Origin: Kosakonia oryzendophytica
GTDB taxonomy: Bacteria; Pseudomonadota; Gammaproteobacteria; Enterobacterales; Enterobacteriaceae
Reading direction: 5' to 3'
NCBI RefSeq assembly: GCF_900094925.1
Contig: NZ_FMAY01000018.1
Coordinates: 1-64,000, forward strand
DNA: 64,000 nt
Part shown: positions 20,226 through 32,811 of the stretch, piece after piece
Numbering within the stretch: the stretch's first letter is position 1
Layout of the letters: each line of letters begins with the position of its first letter
Made by a program: the position numbers and the translations under genes
Notes under the pieces: generated by a model
Told to the model about the DNA's origin: nothing
The model's database searches: none
Seen by the model: only the letters and a program-made list of their open reading frames with translations

Positions 20226-22552
20226 CCAGCGTCTGCAACCCAGGCTTTCAATACCGCAACGTCGTTGCGCCACTCTTGTTTCATCTCTTCTACCCAGTCT
20301 CCGACATTGTCTGACCAGGCCGGAAGATCCGGCGACTGGATCTGCTGACCCAACTGCTGCAAATGGCGTAACCCAACAGAGCCTGCCGCGCCTTTGATTT
20401 TGTGCCCTTCATCGACGATCCCTTTTTGATCGCGCGCAGTCAGATTCGACTCCAGTACACTCAGGTAACCCGGCATCATTTTCTCGAACACCGCCAGCCC
20501 GTCAGTGATCAGCTTCGGCCCGACCAGCTCGATGTATTGCTCAAGCATGGCGATATCAAGCAATGTTTGCGCTTTACTGTTATCCGTGGTCGTCACTTGC
20601 TCCTCCTCGTCATTACCGGCATCCCAGAACTTTTTAATCATGGCAGTTAATGCCGGGACCGCCAGCGGTTTGCTTAGCACATCATCCATACCCGCATCGA
20701 GATATTCCCGTTTGTCTTTCAGCACGTTGGCAGTTAACGCCACCAATGGAGGGAGATCTTCGCGGGGATAACGGCTGGTCAGCGCCCGGGAAATATCCAG
20801 ACCGGTCATATCCGGCAACTGGATATCCAGCAGCACCAGGTCATATTCACCCGGCGTGAACATCTCCAGCGCAGCCGTCCCCGTCATCGCCACGTCTACG
20901 CTGCTGCCCAGTTTTTCCAGCACAGAACGTGCAACAATCACGTTCAGCTCAATGTCCTCCACCAACAGCACATGTAGCGCTGGAAGCGGCATGTCATCCT
21001 CGTCAAACGCGTCTTCGACTTCTTCCGCCACCGCCGGAGCATGGATGGTCAGGGTAAAGACGGAACCGGCTCCCGGCTCACTGCTGACGGTAATATCGCC
21101 CCCCATATTTTTTGCCAACCTGCGTGATACGGCCAGACCGATACCGGTCCCGGTTGCCGGTTTTCCGCCATGGCTATCTTTGACCTGATAGTACATGGCG
21201 AAAATTTTATCCTGCTCTTCACGGGGAATACCGATACCGGAATCCTGCACCTCAAAGTGCAACATCTCGCCTTCGTCATAGCGCACACGCACCACAACCT
21301 GGCCTTCGCGGGTAAACTTGACGGCGTTACTGATAAGATTCCACAGGATCTGCCGCAGGCGCGTACCATCAGCGATAACCTGATGCGGCAATGGCAGCGT
21401 CGGCTCAAGCACAAAACGCAGCCCTTTCTGATGCGCCTGCAAACCGGAGAGGTTTTCCAGATCCGCCAGGAAACTGGTGAAGTCGAGAGGCTGGTTATCC
21501 AGTTGCACCTTACGGCGCTCCATCTTATCCATGTCGATAATATCGTTAAATATATTCCCCAGCGTGACCGCAGAGACATGGATAGTTTTCAGGTATTTTT
21601 CTTGCTCTTCTGTCAATTCGGTATCGAGCAAAATGCGGCTCAGCCCGACAATCCCGTTAAGCGGTGTACGCAGCTCGTGGCTGATCGTTGAGATAAAGGT
21701 TGTCTTATCCCGGCTGGCGCGCTCCAGCGCATCCTGATAGCGCTTACGCTCGGTAATATCGCGGCCAAAGCCCATCAGCCCGTGGCGTTTACCGACACGG
21801 TCGTAATAGGGCACTTTGCGGATTTCGAAACAGGCTTTACGCCCGTCAGGATAGTCAAGCCACTGCTCATAGGTCAGTGACACGTTATGGCGGAAGACTT
21901 TCTCATCGGTCTCGATCACTTTTTCCGCTGCTTCCGGCGAGTAAACGTCCTGCGGCTTCAGATTGATCAACTGCTTTTCGCTTTTTCCCGTAAGCAGCTC
22001 CATCGCCCGGTTACAGCCAGAAAACTCTTTGTCTTCATTGCGGTAAAACACCAAATCCGGGGAGGCATCAAGGAAAGAGCGCAGGAAAGAAGATTGCTGT
22101 TCGAGCTGGATCTGCGTTTGTTCGCGCTCCTGCATCTCTATTTTGAGTTGCTCAAACGTGGACTGCCGTTCAGCCTCCGCCTTTTCGCGATCGCTGATTT
22201 CCTGATTGAGCTGCGTAATATTGTCTTTCAGTTGCACATTGAGCTGGAGATCACGCTCACGCATCTCTTCCAGCTTATCCACCAGGCGAGACAAGCGCTG
22301 GCGCGACTCTTCAAGCTGCTCCACCACCACCGACAGGAAATAGACCGCCCAGGGCGTAATCAACAGACCAAAGAAAATGGAGCGGATAACGTCAATGCTT
22401 TCCACCTCCCCTTGCAACACCATGGTAACGGCCATCTGCACCACAATCGCAGTCACTACCAGGGCCAGCGCCAGCAGGAGGGAAAAACGCACCAGACCCA
22501 GTTTCATCATCAGGTCTACATAATATTGCGCCAGTAAACGGATTTGCTTCAT
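20216..22552 (-). CDS. arcB: Aerobic respiration control hybrid sensor kinase ArcB
   Basis: The 778 residues equal E. coli ArcB. It has two N-terminal membrane helices (about 23-77), a leucine-zipper/coiled coil (about 80-150) and a PAS domain with the GRDITERKRYQ boundary. The kinase domain carries His292 (FISTISHELRTPLNG) and the receiver carries LVLLDIQLPDM. The Hpt domain has GHKIKGAAGSVG. It senses quinone redox state through PAS cysteines and phosphorylates ArcA when oxygen is low. I chose MKQIRLLAQYY at 22552 by homology; the frame opens six codons earlier. Confidence 0.98.
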   Translation of the reverse strand: MKQIRLLAQYYVDLMMKLGLVRFSLLLALALVVTAIVVQMAVTMVLQGEVESIDVIRSIFFGLLITPWAVYFLSVVVEQLEESRQRLSRLVDKLEEMRERDLQLNVQLKDNITQLNQEISDREKAEAERQSTFEQLKIEMQEREQTQIQLEQQSSFLRSFLDASPDLVFYRNEDKEFSGCNRAMELLTGKSEKQLINLKPQDVYSPEAAEKVIETDEKVFRHNVSLTYEQWLDYPDGRKACFEIRKVPYYDRVGKRHGLMGFGRDITERKRYQDALERASRDKTTFISTISHELRTPLNGIVGLSRILLDTELTEEQEKYLKTIHVSAVTLGNIFNDIIDMDKMERRKVQLDNQPLDFTSFLADLENLSGLQAHQKGLRFVLEPTLPLPHQVIADGTRLRQILWNLISNAVKFTREGQVVVRVRYDEGEMLHFEVQDSGIGIPREEQDKIFAMYYQVKDSHGGKPATGTGIGLAVSRRLAKNMGGDITVSSEPGAGSVFTLTIHAPAVAEEVEDAFDEDDMPLPALHVLLVEDIELNVIVARSVLEKLGSSVDVAMTGTAALEMFTPGEYDLVLLDIQLPDMTGLDISRALTSRYPREDLPPLVALTANVLKDKREYLDAGMDDVLSKPLAVPALTAMIKKFWDAGNDEEEQVTTTDNSKAQTLLDIAMLEQYIELVGPKLITDGLAVFEKMMPGYLSVLESNLTARDQKGIVDEGHKIKGAAGSVGLRHLQQLGQQIQSPDLPAWSDNVGDWVEEMKQEWRNDVAVLKAWVADAGKK

Positions 22553-22674
22553 AGAGATTTCCTCGAACAAGTCCGCTCAATAATACCCAATTCTGAGCAA
22601 AGGGTTGAAGCGAGTGCGAAAAATGCGGTGGTAATTCGCGATCCGATGAAAAAATACGAAAGAAGCAGAGCGTG

Positions 22675-23601
22675 TTACGCGGGAGACTGCCAACAGCGAC
22701 CTAATGCAGAGCCTTGCGCACCGTGGGCGGTCAGATAACGATCGAGCTCCACCATACCCGTCCAACGGTTTTCGCACCATAGCGGCGCCAGCAACGTCGG
22801 GCGACGCGCGCTGGCAGAAACGCGGTGATAAATCACCTCTGGTGGCGTGTGGCGGATCATTTCACCGGCAATCACGGTGTACTCCTCAAGCCCAATGCCA
22901 TTAAGACGACCGGCTTCCCATGCTTTCGCCATAATGCTGCCTTTCACAATATGCAGCGGATGAAGCTTAATACCGTCGACGCCGGTCTCGACAACGCGTT
23001 CAATGGTTTGCAGACAGTCCGGCTGACGTTCGCCAGGCAATCCCACAATCAGATGGGTACACACTTTCAGGCCGCGTTCACGAGCCAGTTGCGTGGTTTT
23101 CTGATAACAGGCGAAATCGTGGCCGCGGTTAATGCGGTGCAGTGTTTTATCGTGCGCGGTTTGCAGACCCAGTTCCAGCCAGACTTCATAACCCTGGTAG
23201 TGATATTCGCACAGCAGATCCAGCACCGCGTCCGGAACGCAGTCCGGGCGAGTGCCGACGCACAACCCGACAATGCTCGCCTGGCTGACAGCCTGCTGGT
23301 ACATCGAGCGCAGCACCTGCACTTCAGCCCAGGTGCTGGTATAGGCCTGGAAATACGCAAGATAGCGCCTGGCACGATTAACAAGCATGGCCTGATGGGC
23401 CAGTTGTTCGGCAATGGAGCGATGCTGCTGCGCCTCGTCAGCAAAGGAAGCCACATTACAAAAAGTGCATCCCCCACGACCAATCGTGCCATCGCGGTTA
23501 GGGCAACTAAAACCGCCATGCAGCGTCAGTTTGTGAACTTTTTGCCCATAACGGCGAGCAAGATCCCCACCAAACATATTGACTAATTTCTGTAACTGCA
23601 T
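22675..23601 (-). CDS. yhcC: Radical SAM protein of the YhcC family
   Basis: This 308-residue protein has the variant radical-SAM cluster motif CPNRDGTIGRGGCTFC (Cys-X11-Cys-X2-Cys) near residue 31. Conserved GLCVGTRPDCVPD and ELGLQTAHDKTLHRINRGHD motifs of the Elp3/MiaB-like SAM barrel follow. The substrate is not established. It stands alone, leftward, between arcB and the gltB control region. Confidence 0.93.
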   Translation of the reverse strand: MQLQKLVNMFGGDLARRYGQKVHKLTLHGGFSCPNRDGTIGRGGCTFCNVASFADEAQQHRSIAEQLAHQAMLVNRARRYLAYFQAYTSTWAEVQVLRSMYQQAVSQASIVGLCVGTRPDCVPDAVLDLLCEYHYQGYEVWLELGLQTAHDKTLHRINRGHDFACYQKTTQLARERGLKVCTHLIVGLPGERQPDCLQTIERVVETGVDGIKLHPLHIVKGSIMAKAWEAGRLNGIGLEEYTVIAGEMIRHTPPEVIYHRVSASARRPTLLAPLWCENRWTGMVELDRYLTAHGAQGSALGRCWQSPA

Positions 23602-23896
23602 AATCTGGAAGGCCGCCCTGAAGAAAGGGTGTAGCCTGCCACTTTTAGCTTTCGTCGGCGATGACTTGGATCAATCGCCCGGGAAGGCCTTTATCTATTG
23701 CATAAACAGTCAATATAATCGCAATTTCATTCACGCTACAAGCAATTACTTTTCCTTATGTTCCTGCATTATTTTGCAGAAATACGAACACCGGTGAAAA
23801 ACAGTGACTTTATGCGGGTCCAGACTCTGATGCAGAATAAAAATCTGCCATTAATTCAACAATCAGAACATAACGTCATAAAGGGCGCTTTTGTAT

Positions 23897-23912
23897 AGTG
23901 AGTCAGATCACA
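23897..23912 (+). promoter_or_regulatory. Predicted CRP-binding site upstream of gltB
   Basis: AGTGA-N6-TCACA matches 9 of 10 half-site bases of the CRP consensus TGTGA-N6-TCACA. It lies about 95-110 bases upstream of the tentative -10 at 24006. CRP control of gltBDF is known in E. coli. Confidence 0.6.
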
Positions 23913-24174
23913 CTCTGCTGCCGCTTAGTCTGCCGTTTACTCAATGTAAAAATAGTTAAATTAACTTATTTATCAAAAAGTTAATTCATGTTTAGCACTT
24001 TTTTGTATAAATAAGCTCGGCATTTGACCTGTGTACGGATTCCCGATAACTTGGAAATCCGCTGGAAGCTTTCTGGATGAGCAGTCTGCTCATCATATTT
24101 ATGCAGTAATTGAGATTCCCTCTTAAGCAAGTCCTCAACACTTGTGTATCGATGCGAAAAGGAAATTAAAAGAG

Positions 24175-24215
24175 GGCGACATGCGAGGCAAATGCCCCGT
24201 CGCCATGCTCTTTTT
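24175..24215 (+). terminator. Attenuator-like hairpin with T run in the gltB leader
   Basis: An outer stem GGCGAC/GTCGCC (24175-24180, 24199-24204) encloses an inner GGCA/TGCC hairpin (24187-24190, 24193-24196). Six bases later come five T (24211-24215). It sits 58 bases before the gltB start, so it could end or pause transcription ahead of the operon. The gap before the T run makes it a weaker terminator than those elsewhere in the window. Confidence 0.4.
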
Positions 24216-24272
24216 ACGCCTGTGCGCATCGTTCAGGAGGGGCTCCCGTAGAGCCTGGGGAGGTTCACTGAT

Positions 24273-27200
24273 ATGTTGTACGATAAATCCCTTGAGAGGG
24301 ATAACTGTGGTTTCGGCCTGATCGCCCACATAGAAGGCGAACCTAGCCACAAGGTAGTGCGCACCGCTATTCACGCACTGGCCAGAATGCAGCACCGTGG
24401 CGCTATTCTCGCCGACGGTAAGACCGGTGATGGTTGCGGCCTGTTGCTGCAAAAACCCGATCGTTTCTTCCGGATTGTGGCGGAAGAGCGCGGCTGGCGT
24501 TTAGCCAAAAATTACGCCGTGGGCATGCTATTCCTGAACCAGGATCCGGAAAAGGCCAGCGCATCGCGCCGTGTTGTTGAAGAAGAGCTTCAACGTGAGA
24601 CCTTGTCCATTGTTGGCTGGCGCGATGTGCCGACGAACGACGGGGTGCTCGGTGAAATAGCCCTCTCCTCGCTGCCTCGTATTGAGCAAATTTTTGTTAA
24701 CGCCCCGGCAGGCTGGCGTCCGCGCGATATGGAGCGTCGTCTGTTTATCGCCCGTCGCCGTATTGAAAAACGCCTGCAGGAAGATAAAGAGTTCTACGTT
24801 TGTAGCCTTTCGAACCTGGTGAACATCTATAAAGGTCTGTGTATGCCGGCTGACCTGCCGCGCTTCTACCTGGACCTGGCGGACCTGCGTCTGGAATCGG
24901 CCATTTGCCTCTTCCACCAGCGCTTCTCCACCAATACCGTACCGCGCTGGCCGCTGGCGCAGCCGTTCCGCTACCTGGCGCACAACGGTGAAATTAACAC
25001 CATCACCGGTAACCGCCAGTGGGCGCGTGCGCGTACCTATAAATTCCAAACGCCGCTGATTCCGGATCTCCATGATGCCGCGCCGTTCGTCAACGAAACC
25101 GGCTCAGACTCCAGTTCGATGGATAATATGCTCGAACTGCTTCTGGCAGGTGGGATGGATATCGTGCGCGCGATGCGTCTGCTGGTACCGCCAGCATGGC
25201 AAAACAACCCGGATATGGATCCGGACCTGCGCAGCTTCTTCGACTTTAACTCCATGCATATGGAACCGTGGGACGGCCCGGCGGGCATTGTGATGTCCGA
25301 CGGTCGTTTCGCCGCCTGTAACCTCGACCGTAATGGTCTGCGTCCGGCGCGCTATGTCATCACCAAAGACAAGCTGATCACCTGTGCTTCTGAAGTGGGC
25401 ATCTGGGATTACCAGCCGGACGAAGTGGTGGAAAAAGGCCGCGTTGGTCCAGGCGAGTTGATGGTTATCGATACCCGCGGCGGGCGCATCCTGCACTCGG
25501 CAGAAACCGATGACGACCTGAAAAGCCGCCACCCGTACAAAGAGTGGATGGAGAAAAATGTCCGCCGTCTTGTGCCATTTGAAGATCTGCCGGATGAAGA
25601 AGTTGGCACTCGTGAAATGGATGATGACCTGCTGGCCAGCTATCAGAAACAGTTTAACTACAGTTTTGAAGAACTGGACTCCGTTATCCGCGTACTGGGT
25701 GAAAATGGCCAGGAAGCAGTCGGATCAATGGGTGATGACACACCATTCGCCGTGCTCTCCAGCCAGCCGCGCATTATTTATGACTACTTCCGTCAGCAGT
25801 TTGCGCAGGTAACCAACCCGCCTATCGATCCGCTGCGTGAAGCGCACGTGATGTCGCTGGCCACCAGTATTGGCCGCGAAATGAACGTCTTCTGCGAAGC
25901 TGAAGGCCAGGCGCACCGTCTGAGCTTTAAATCGCCGATCCTGCTCTATTCCGATTTCAAACAGCTCACGACGATAAAAGAGGAGCACTACCGCGCTGAT
26001 ACGCTGGATATCACTTTTGACGTCACCGAAGTGACGCTGGAAGAGACCGTTAAGGCGCTGTGTGATAAAGCTGAACAGATGGTGCGTAACGGCACTGTGC
26101 TGCTGGTGCTCTCCGATCGCAATATCGCCAAAAATCGCCTGCCGGTGCCAGCGCCAATGGCAGTGGGCGCCATCCAGACACGTCTGGTTGAGAAGAGCCT
26201 GCGCTGTGACGCCAACATTATTGTCGAAACGGCCAGCGCTCGCGACCCGCACCACTTCGCTGTGTTGTTGGGCTTCGGCGCGACGGCAATCTACCCGTAT
26301 CTGGCATATGAAACGCTGGCCAAACTGGTTGACAATAAAGCCATCGAGAAAAACTACCGCACGGTGATGCTGAACTACCGTAACGGCATCAACAAAGGTC
26401 TGTACAAGATCATGTCCAAAATGGGCATCTCGACCATTGCCTCTTATCGCTGTTCAAAACTGTTCGAAGCCGTCGGTCTGCACGACGATGTCGCCGCACT
26501 GTGCTTCCAGGGTGTGATTAGCCGTATTGGCGGCGCTGGCTTTAGCGACTTCCAGCAGGATCTGCTGAACCTCTCTAAAGTCGCCTGGCTGGCGCGTAAG
26601 CCGCTTTCGCAAGGCGGTTTGCTGAAGTATGTTCACGGCGGCGAATATCACGCTTACAACCCGGACGTGGTGCGTACGCTGCAACAGGCAGTACAGAGCG
26701 GCGAGTATAGTGACTATCAGGAATATGCGAAGCTGGTGAACGAACGTCCAGCGGCAACGCTGCGCGACCTGTTATCCATCACGCCAAACGGCGAAGCGGT
26801 CAATCTGAAGGACGTGGAACCGGCGAGTGAGTTGTTTAAACGCTTTGATACTGCGGCCATGTCTATCGGTGCATTGAGTCCGGAAGCACATGAAGCGCTG
26901 GCTGAAGCCATGAACAGCCTTGGCGGATTCTCGAACTCTGGTGAAGGTGGTGAGGATCCAGCGCGTTACGGCACCAACAAAGTCTCGCGTATTAAGCAGG
27001 TTGCTTCTGGTCGCTTCGGCGTCACACCGGCTTATCTGGTAAACGCTGATGTTATCCAGATCAAAGTCGCTCAGGGGGCTAAACCAGGTGAAGGCGGTCA
27101 GTTACCGGGTGATAAAGTCACGCCGTACATCGCGAAACTGCGCTACTCCGTACCTGGCGTCACGCTGATTTCTCCGCCGCCGCACCACGATATTTACTCG

Positions 27201-28733
27201 ATTGAGGATTTGGCACAGCTCATTTTTGACCTGAAACAGGTCAACCCGAAAGCGATGATCTCCGTGAAGCTGGTTTCCGAACCAGGCGTCGGCACCATCG
27301 CAACCGGTGTGGCAAAAGCATACGCCGACTTGATCACTATCGCCGGTTACGATGGCGGCACGGGTGCGAGCCCGCTCTCCTCCGTGAAATATGCTGGTTG
27401 CCCGTGGGAACTGGGGCTGGTGGAAACCCAACAGGCGCTGGTTGCCAACGGTCTGCGTCATAAGATCCGTTTGCAGGTGGATGGCGGTCTGAAAACCGGG
27501 CAGGACATCATTAAAGCGGCGATCCTGGGCGCAGAAAGCTTTGGCTTCGGCACCGGCCCGATGGTGGCGCTGGGCTGTAAATATCTGCGTATCTGTCACC
27601 TGAACAACTGCGCAACCGGCGTAGCAACGCAGGACGATAAACTGCGTAAGAACCACTATCACGGCCTGCCGTTCAAAGTAACGAACTACTTCGAATTCAT
27701 CGCACGTGAAACCCGTGAGTTGATGGCGCAACTGGGTGTGAAACGTCTGGTCGACCTGATTGGCCGCACTGACTTACTCAAAGAGCTGGAAGGCTTCACC
27801 GCGAAGCAACAAAAACTGGATCTGGCGAAACTGCTGGAAACCGCTGAACCCCATCCGGGTAAAGCGCTGTACTGCACCGAAAACAACCCGCCGTTTGATA
27901 ATGGCGTGCTGAATGCGCAATTGCTGCAGCAGGCGAAACCGTATGTGGATGAAAAACAGAGCAAAACCTTCTGGTTCGATATCCGCAACACCGACCGTTC
28001 CGTTGGCGCATTGTTGTCTGGCTATATTGCGCAGACGCATGGCGACCAGGGTCTGGCGGCCGATCCGATTAAAGCCCACTTTAGCGGCACCGCAGGCCAG
28101 AGCTTCGGCGTGTGGAACGCAGGCGGGGTTGAGCTTTACCTGACCGGCGATGCCAACGACTACGTCGGTAAAGGTATGGCGGGCGGTCTGCTGGCCATTC
28201 GTCCTCCGGTGGGTTCGGCGTTCCGCAGCCATGAAGCGAGCATTATCGGTAACACCTGTCTTTATGGCGCTACCGGTGGCCGCCTGTATGCCGCAGGGCG
28301 TGCGGGCGAGCGTTTCGCTGTGCGTAACTCGGGGGCTATCACCGTAGTGGAAGGCATTGGCGATAACGGTTGTGAATACATGACCGGCGGTATTGTTTGC
28401 GTACTGGGTAAAACCGGCGTCAACTTCGGTGCGGGTATGACAGGCGGCTTCGGCTATGTGCTGGATGAAGACGGTGAATTCCGTAAACGCGTTAACCCGG
28501 AACTGGTGGAAGTGTTGAGCGTCGATGACCTCGCCATCCATGAAGAGCATCTGCGCGGTCTGATCACCGAGCATGTGCAGCATACCGGTTCTCAGCGCGG
28601 CGAAGAGATCCTGGCGAACTGGCCAGCATTTGCGGCGAAATTCGCTCTGGTTAAGCCGAAATCCAGCGATGTGAAAGCCCTGTTAGGTCACCGTAGTCGC
28701 AGCGCGGCTGAGTTGCGCGTGCAGGCGCAGTAA
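24273..28733 (+). CDS. gltB: Glutamate synthase (NADPH) large subunit
   Basis: The protein has 1486 residues. The first 11 ([11 protein letters not shown]) are the propeptide that is cleaved to expose Cys12 (CGFGLIAH), the N-terminal nucleophile that takes ammonia from glutamine. The glutaminase domain is followed by the central domain and the FMN barrel with [13 protein letters not shown]. The 3Fe-4S cysteines lie in [12 protein letters not shown]. The C-terminal beta-helix has repeated GG and GA turns. With GltD it makes two glutamates from glutamine and 2-oxoglutarate. GGGAGG precedes the ATG. gltD follows after 9 bases. Confidence 0.99.
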   Translation: MLYDKSLERDNCGFGLIAHIEGEPSHKVVRTAIHALARMQHRGAILADGKTGDGCGLLLQKPDRFFRIVAEERGWRLAKNYAVGMLFLNQDPEKASASRRVVEEELQRETLSIVGWRDVPTNDGVLGEIALSSLPRIEQIFVNAPAGWRPRDMERRLFIARRRIEKRLQEDKEFYVCSLSNLVNIYKGLCMPADLPRFYLDLADLRLESAICLFHQRFSTNTVPRWPLAQPFRYLAHNGEINTITGNRQWARARTYKFQTPLIPDLHDAAPFVNETGSDSSSMDNMLELLLAGGMDIVRAMRLLVPPAWQNNPDMDPDLRSFFDFNSMHMEPWDGPAGIVMSDGRFAACNLDRNGLRPARYVITKDKLITCASEVGIWDYQPDEVVEKGRVGPGELMVIDTRGGRILHSAETDDDLKSRHPYKEWMEKNVRRLVPFEDLPDEEVGTREMDDDLLASYQKQFNYSFEELDSVIRVLGENGQEAVGSMGDDTPFAVLSSQPRIIYDYFRQQFAQVTNPPIDPLREAHVMSLATSIGREMNVFCEAEGQAHRLSFKSPILLYSDFKQLTTIKEEHYRADTLDITFDVTEVTLEETVKALCDKAEQMVRNGTVLLVLSDRNIAKNRLPVPAPMAVGAIQTRLVEKSLRCDANIIVETASARDPHHFAVLLGFGATAIYPYLAYETLAKLVDNKAIEKNYRTVMLNYRNGINKGLYKIMSKMGISTIASYRCSKLFEAVGLHDDVAALCFQGVISRIGGAGFSDFQQDLLNLSKVAWLARKPLSQGGLLKYVHGGEYHAYNPDVVRTLQQAVQSGEYSDYQEYAKLVNERPAATLRDLLSITPNGEAVNLKDVEPASELFKRFDTAAMSIGALSPEAHEALAEAMNSLGGFSNSGEGGEDPARYGTNKVSRIKQVASGRFGVTPAYLVNADVIQIKVAQGAKPGEGGQLPGDKVTPYIAKLRYSVPGVTLISPPPHHDIYSIEDLAQLIFDLKQVNPKAMISVKLVSEPGVGTIATGVAKAYADLITIAGYDGGTGASPLSSVKYAGCPWELGLVETQQALVANGLRHKIRLQVDGGLKTGQDIIKAAILGAESFGFGTGPMVALGCKYLRICHLNNCATGVATQDDKLRKNHYHGLPFKVTNYFEFIARETRELMAQLGVKRLVDLIGRTDLLKELEGFTAKQQKLDLAKLLETAEPHPGKALYCTENNPPFDNGVLNAQLLQQAKPYVDEKQSKTFWFDIRNTDRSVGALLSGYIAQTHGDQGLAADPIKAHFSGTAGQSFGVWNAGGVELYLTGDANDYVGKGMAGGLLAIRPPVGSAFRSHEASIIGNTCLYGATGGRLYAAGRAGERFAVRNSGAITVVEGIGDNGCEYMTGGIVCVLGKTGVNFGAGMTGGFGYVLDEDGEFRKRVNPELVEVLSVDDLAIHEEHLRGLITEHVQHTGSQRGEEILANWPAFAAKFALVKPKSSDVKALLGHRSRSAAELRVQAQ

Positions 28734-30161
<1,428 letters not shown>

Positions 30162-30180
30162 TATCCATGTAGTGCCCAAA

Positions 30181-30204
30181 AGGAGGCTTCGGCCTCCTTT
30201 TTTA
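30181..30204 (+). terminator. gltBD operon terminator
   Basis: A 7-bp stem AGGAGGC/GCCTCCT with a TTCG tetraloop is followed by six T. This is a textbook strong terminator. Confidence 0.92.
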
Positions 30205-30245
30205 TTGTCTCTTTTCAGGGAAGCATTCAGGAACTACCGATAGCA

Positions 30246-30269
30246 AAACAGGGCCAACCGGCCCTGTTT
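30246..30269 (-). terminator. sspAB operon terminator (can act both ways)
   Basis: A perfect 10-bp stem AAACAGGGCC/GGCCCTGTTT has an AACC loop. It lies 3 bases past the sspB stop, with T-rich sequence on both sides. Confidence 0.85.
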
Positions 30270-30272
30270 GTT

Positions 30273-30776
30273 TTATTTCACTACCCGCAGCGACGGACGC
30301 CCGCCGCGCGGCGGCGGATCATCGTCAGGATTGTTATCCTGATCGTCTGCGTGGTCAGGTTTATCACCGTCGATAACCGACATTACCGTCTCGCTTTCCT
30401 GCGCAGAAGCCTCGCCATCATCGTTCAGACTAACGGCGTCTTCGTCGTATGCAGCTTCTGGTTCAAACATGGTGCCAGCGCCGTTTTCACGGGCATAAAT
30501 CGCCAGTACAGCGGCAAGCGGCACAGAGACCTGGCGAGGTACACCACCGAAGCGAGCGCTGAAGCGCACTTCGTCATTGGCCAGCTCCAGGTTTCCGACC
30601 GCGCGCGGCGCGATGTTTAACACGATTTGCCCGTCACGCGCATACTCCATCGGCACGCGTACGCCCGGCATCGTCACATCAACAACCAGATGCGGCGTAA
30701 GCTGGTTATCCAGCAGCCATTCGTAAAAGGCCCGTAATAGGTACGGACGGCGTGGAGACAGTTGTGACAAATCCAT
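30273..30776 (-). CDS. sspB: ClpXP adaptor protein SspB
   Basis: This 167-residue protein delivers ssrA-tagged peptides from stalled ribosomes to ClpXP and aids RseA cleavage. The folded substrate-binding domain spans about 1-110. A flexible acidic linker (about 115-155) leads to the C-terminal ClpX-binding motif RGGRPSLRVVK. It follows sspA by 4 bases. Confidence 0.98.
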   Translation of the reverse strand: MDLSQLSPRRPYLLRAFYEWLLDNQLTPHLVVDVTMPGVRVPMEYARDGQIVLNIAPRAVGNLELANDEVRFSARFGGVPRQVSVPLAAVLAIYARENGAGTMFEPEAAYDEDAVSLNDDGEASAQESETVMSVIDGDKPDHADDQDNNPDDDPPPRGGRPSLRVVK

Positions 30777-30780
30777 GCAA

Positions 30781-31419
30781 TTAACCCCGGCCCAGGCGCA
30801 TTTCGCGCTCGGCTTCTGTCAGAGAGGCGAGGAAAGAGTCGCGTTCAAATACCCGCGTCATATATCCTTTCAGCTCTTTAGCACCTGTGCCGCTCAGCTC
30901 GATACCCAATACCGGCAAACGCCACAGCAGCGGAGCAAGGTAGCAATCCACCAGGCTGAATTCGTCATTCAGGAAGTAAGGTTTCTGAGTGAACAGCGGG
31001 CCAATCGCCAGCAGTTCTTCACGGAGTTGTTTACGCGCTGCGTCAGCCTGCGCACCGCTGCTGTTCTGGATAGTATTCATCAGCGAATACCAATCCTTCT
31101 CAATACGGTGCATGTACAGACGGCTTTCACCGCGTGCGACCGGATAAACCGGCATCAACGGCGGGTGCGGGAAACGCTCATCCAGATATTCCATAATGAT
31201 GCGTGATTCCCACAGAGTGAGCTCACGATCTACAAGTGTCGGTACGCTTTGATTCGGGTTGAGGTCAATCAGATCCTGAGGAGGATTATCCTTTTCCACG
31301 TGCTCAATTTCGAAGCTGACACCTTTTTCGGCCAGCACGATACGGACCTGATGGCTATAGATGTCCACAGGACCAGAAAACAGCGTCATTACCGAACGTT
31401 TGTTGGCAGCGACAGCCAT
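30781..31419 (-). CDS. sspA: Stringent starvation protein A
   Basis: The 212-residue protein has a glutathione-S-transferase fold without enzyme activity. It binds RNA polymerase with sigma-70 and supports stationary-phase acid tolerance by lowering H-NS. The N-terminal thioredoxin-like part (MTLFSGPVDIYSHQVRIVLAEKG) and the PHPP surface motif at RFPHPPLMP, which contacts the polymerase, are present. Confidence 0.98.
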   Translation of the reverse strand: MAVAANKRSVMTLFSGPVDIYSHQVRIVLAEKGVSFEIEHVEKDNPPQDLIDLNPNQSVPTLVDRELTLWESRIIMEYLDERFPHPPLMPVYPVARGESRLYMHRIEKDWYSLMNTIQNSSGAQADAARKQLREELLAIGPLFTQKPYFLNDEFSLVDCYLAPLLWRLPVLGIELSGTGAKELKGYMTRVFERDSFLASLTEAEREMRLGRG

Positions 31420-31731
31420 GAAAACCTCCAGGTATATTCAGTATTTACTACTACCGGACCTAATCGACCGGTCAGATGTTGAGTTAACCACCCGCGCGTA
31501 CTGTCACTCTCGTTTAAAAAGCAAACAAAAAATGAACAATCCCAGCCATTTGGGCAGAAAATTGGATGATAGTTTACCAGATTTTGCGGGCTTTGTGGTG
31601 AGGGGATTCTGGAAATGCTGAAAAAGAAGAGATAATCAATCAATTACTGTGGATAAGATGATTTTTATCCATAAAAAAACCCGGTTTGCACCGGGTTTTT
31701 TCGCCAATCGTTCTGCCGAAGCAGAAACCAA
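31420..31731. other. sspA-rpsI gap (312 bases)
   Basis: By position this holds the sspA promoter on its left side and the rpsI terminator at 31678-31697 on its right. I see no gene or clear operator; 31500-31670 is AT-rich and featureless to me. Confidence 0.5.
31674..31701 (-). terminator. rplM-rpsI operon terminator
   Basis: The stem AACCCGGT/ACCGGGTT (31678-31685, 31690-31697) has a TTGC loop and runs of A before and T after, so it can work in both directions. It lies 34 bases past the rpsI stop. Confidence 0.9.
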
Positions 31732-32127
<396 letters not shown>

Positions 32128-32139
32128 CTATAATCCCGA

Positions 32140-32739
<600 letters not shown>

Positions 32740-32747
32740 GAGAAGTC

Positions 32748-32771
32748 GGGGTCAAAGATCGACCCCTTTTT
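32748..32771 (+). terminator. Rightward terminator-like hairpin between rplM and zapE
   Basis: The stem GGGGTC/GACCCC (32748-32753, 32761-32766) has a 7-base loop and is followed by five T on the + strand. Both neighbours run leftward, so no annotated transcript needs it. It overlaps the region just upstream of the rplM -10. Confidence 0.45.
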
Positions 32772-32811
32772 GTGATTTGGATTGGGATTTGTCGCGTCTT
32801 TTCCCGCCTCA

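Larger units (their letters stand above)
23602..24272 (+). promoter_or_regulatory. gltB control region and long leader (671 bases without a gene)
   Basis: This gap has an AT-rich centre (23930-24012). It contains a CRP-type site at 23897-23912, a possible -10 TATAAA at 24006-24011, a perfect dyad at 24076-24094 and a hairpin followed by five T at 24175-24215. The E. coli gltBDF operon is known to be controlled over a long upstream stretch by Lrp, IHF, CRP and ArgR, which fits this layout. I see no convincing protein gene; open frames here lack homology and start signals. The promoter position is tentative. Confidence 0.6.

Noticed and set aside
24152-24169. Tiny rightward frame (MRKGN) in the gltB leader as a possible leader peptide
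   Set aside because: It has only five codons with no run of regulatory codons such as Glu or Gln and no good ribosome-binding site, so classical ribosome-mediated attenuation is not supported.
23981-24229. Leftward open frame of 82 codons in the gltB leader
   Set aside because: It has no recognisable domain and lies in a regulatory region with dyads and a CRP-type site. No start signal or homologue is evident.
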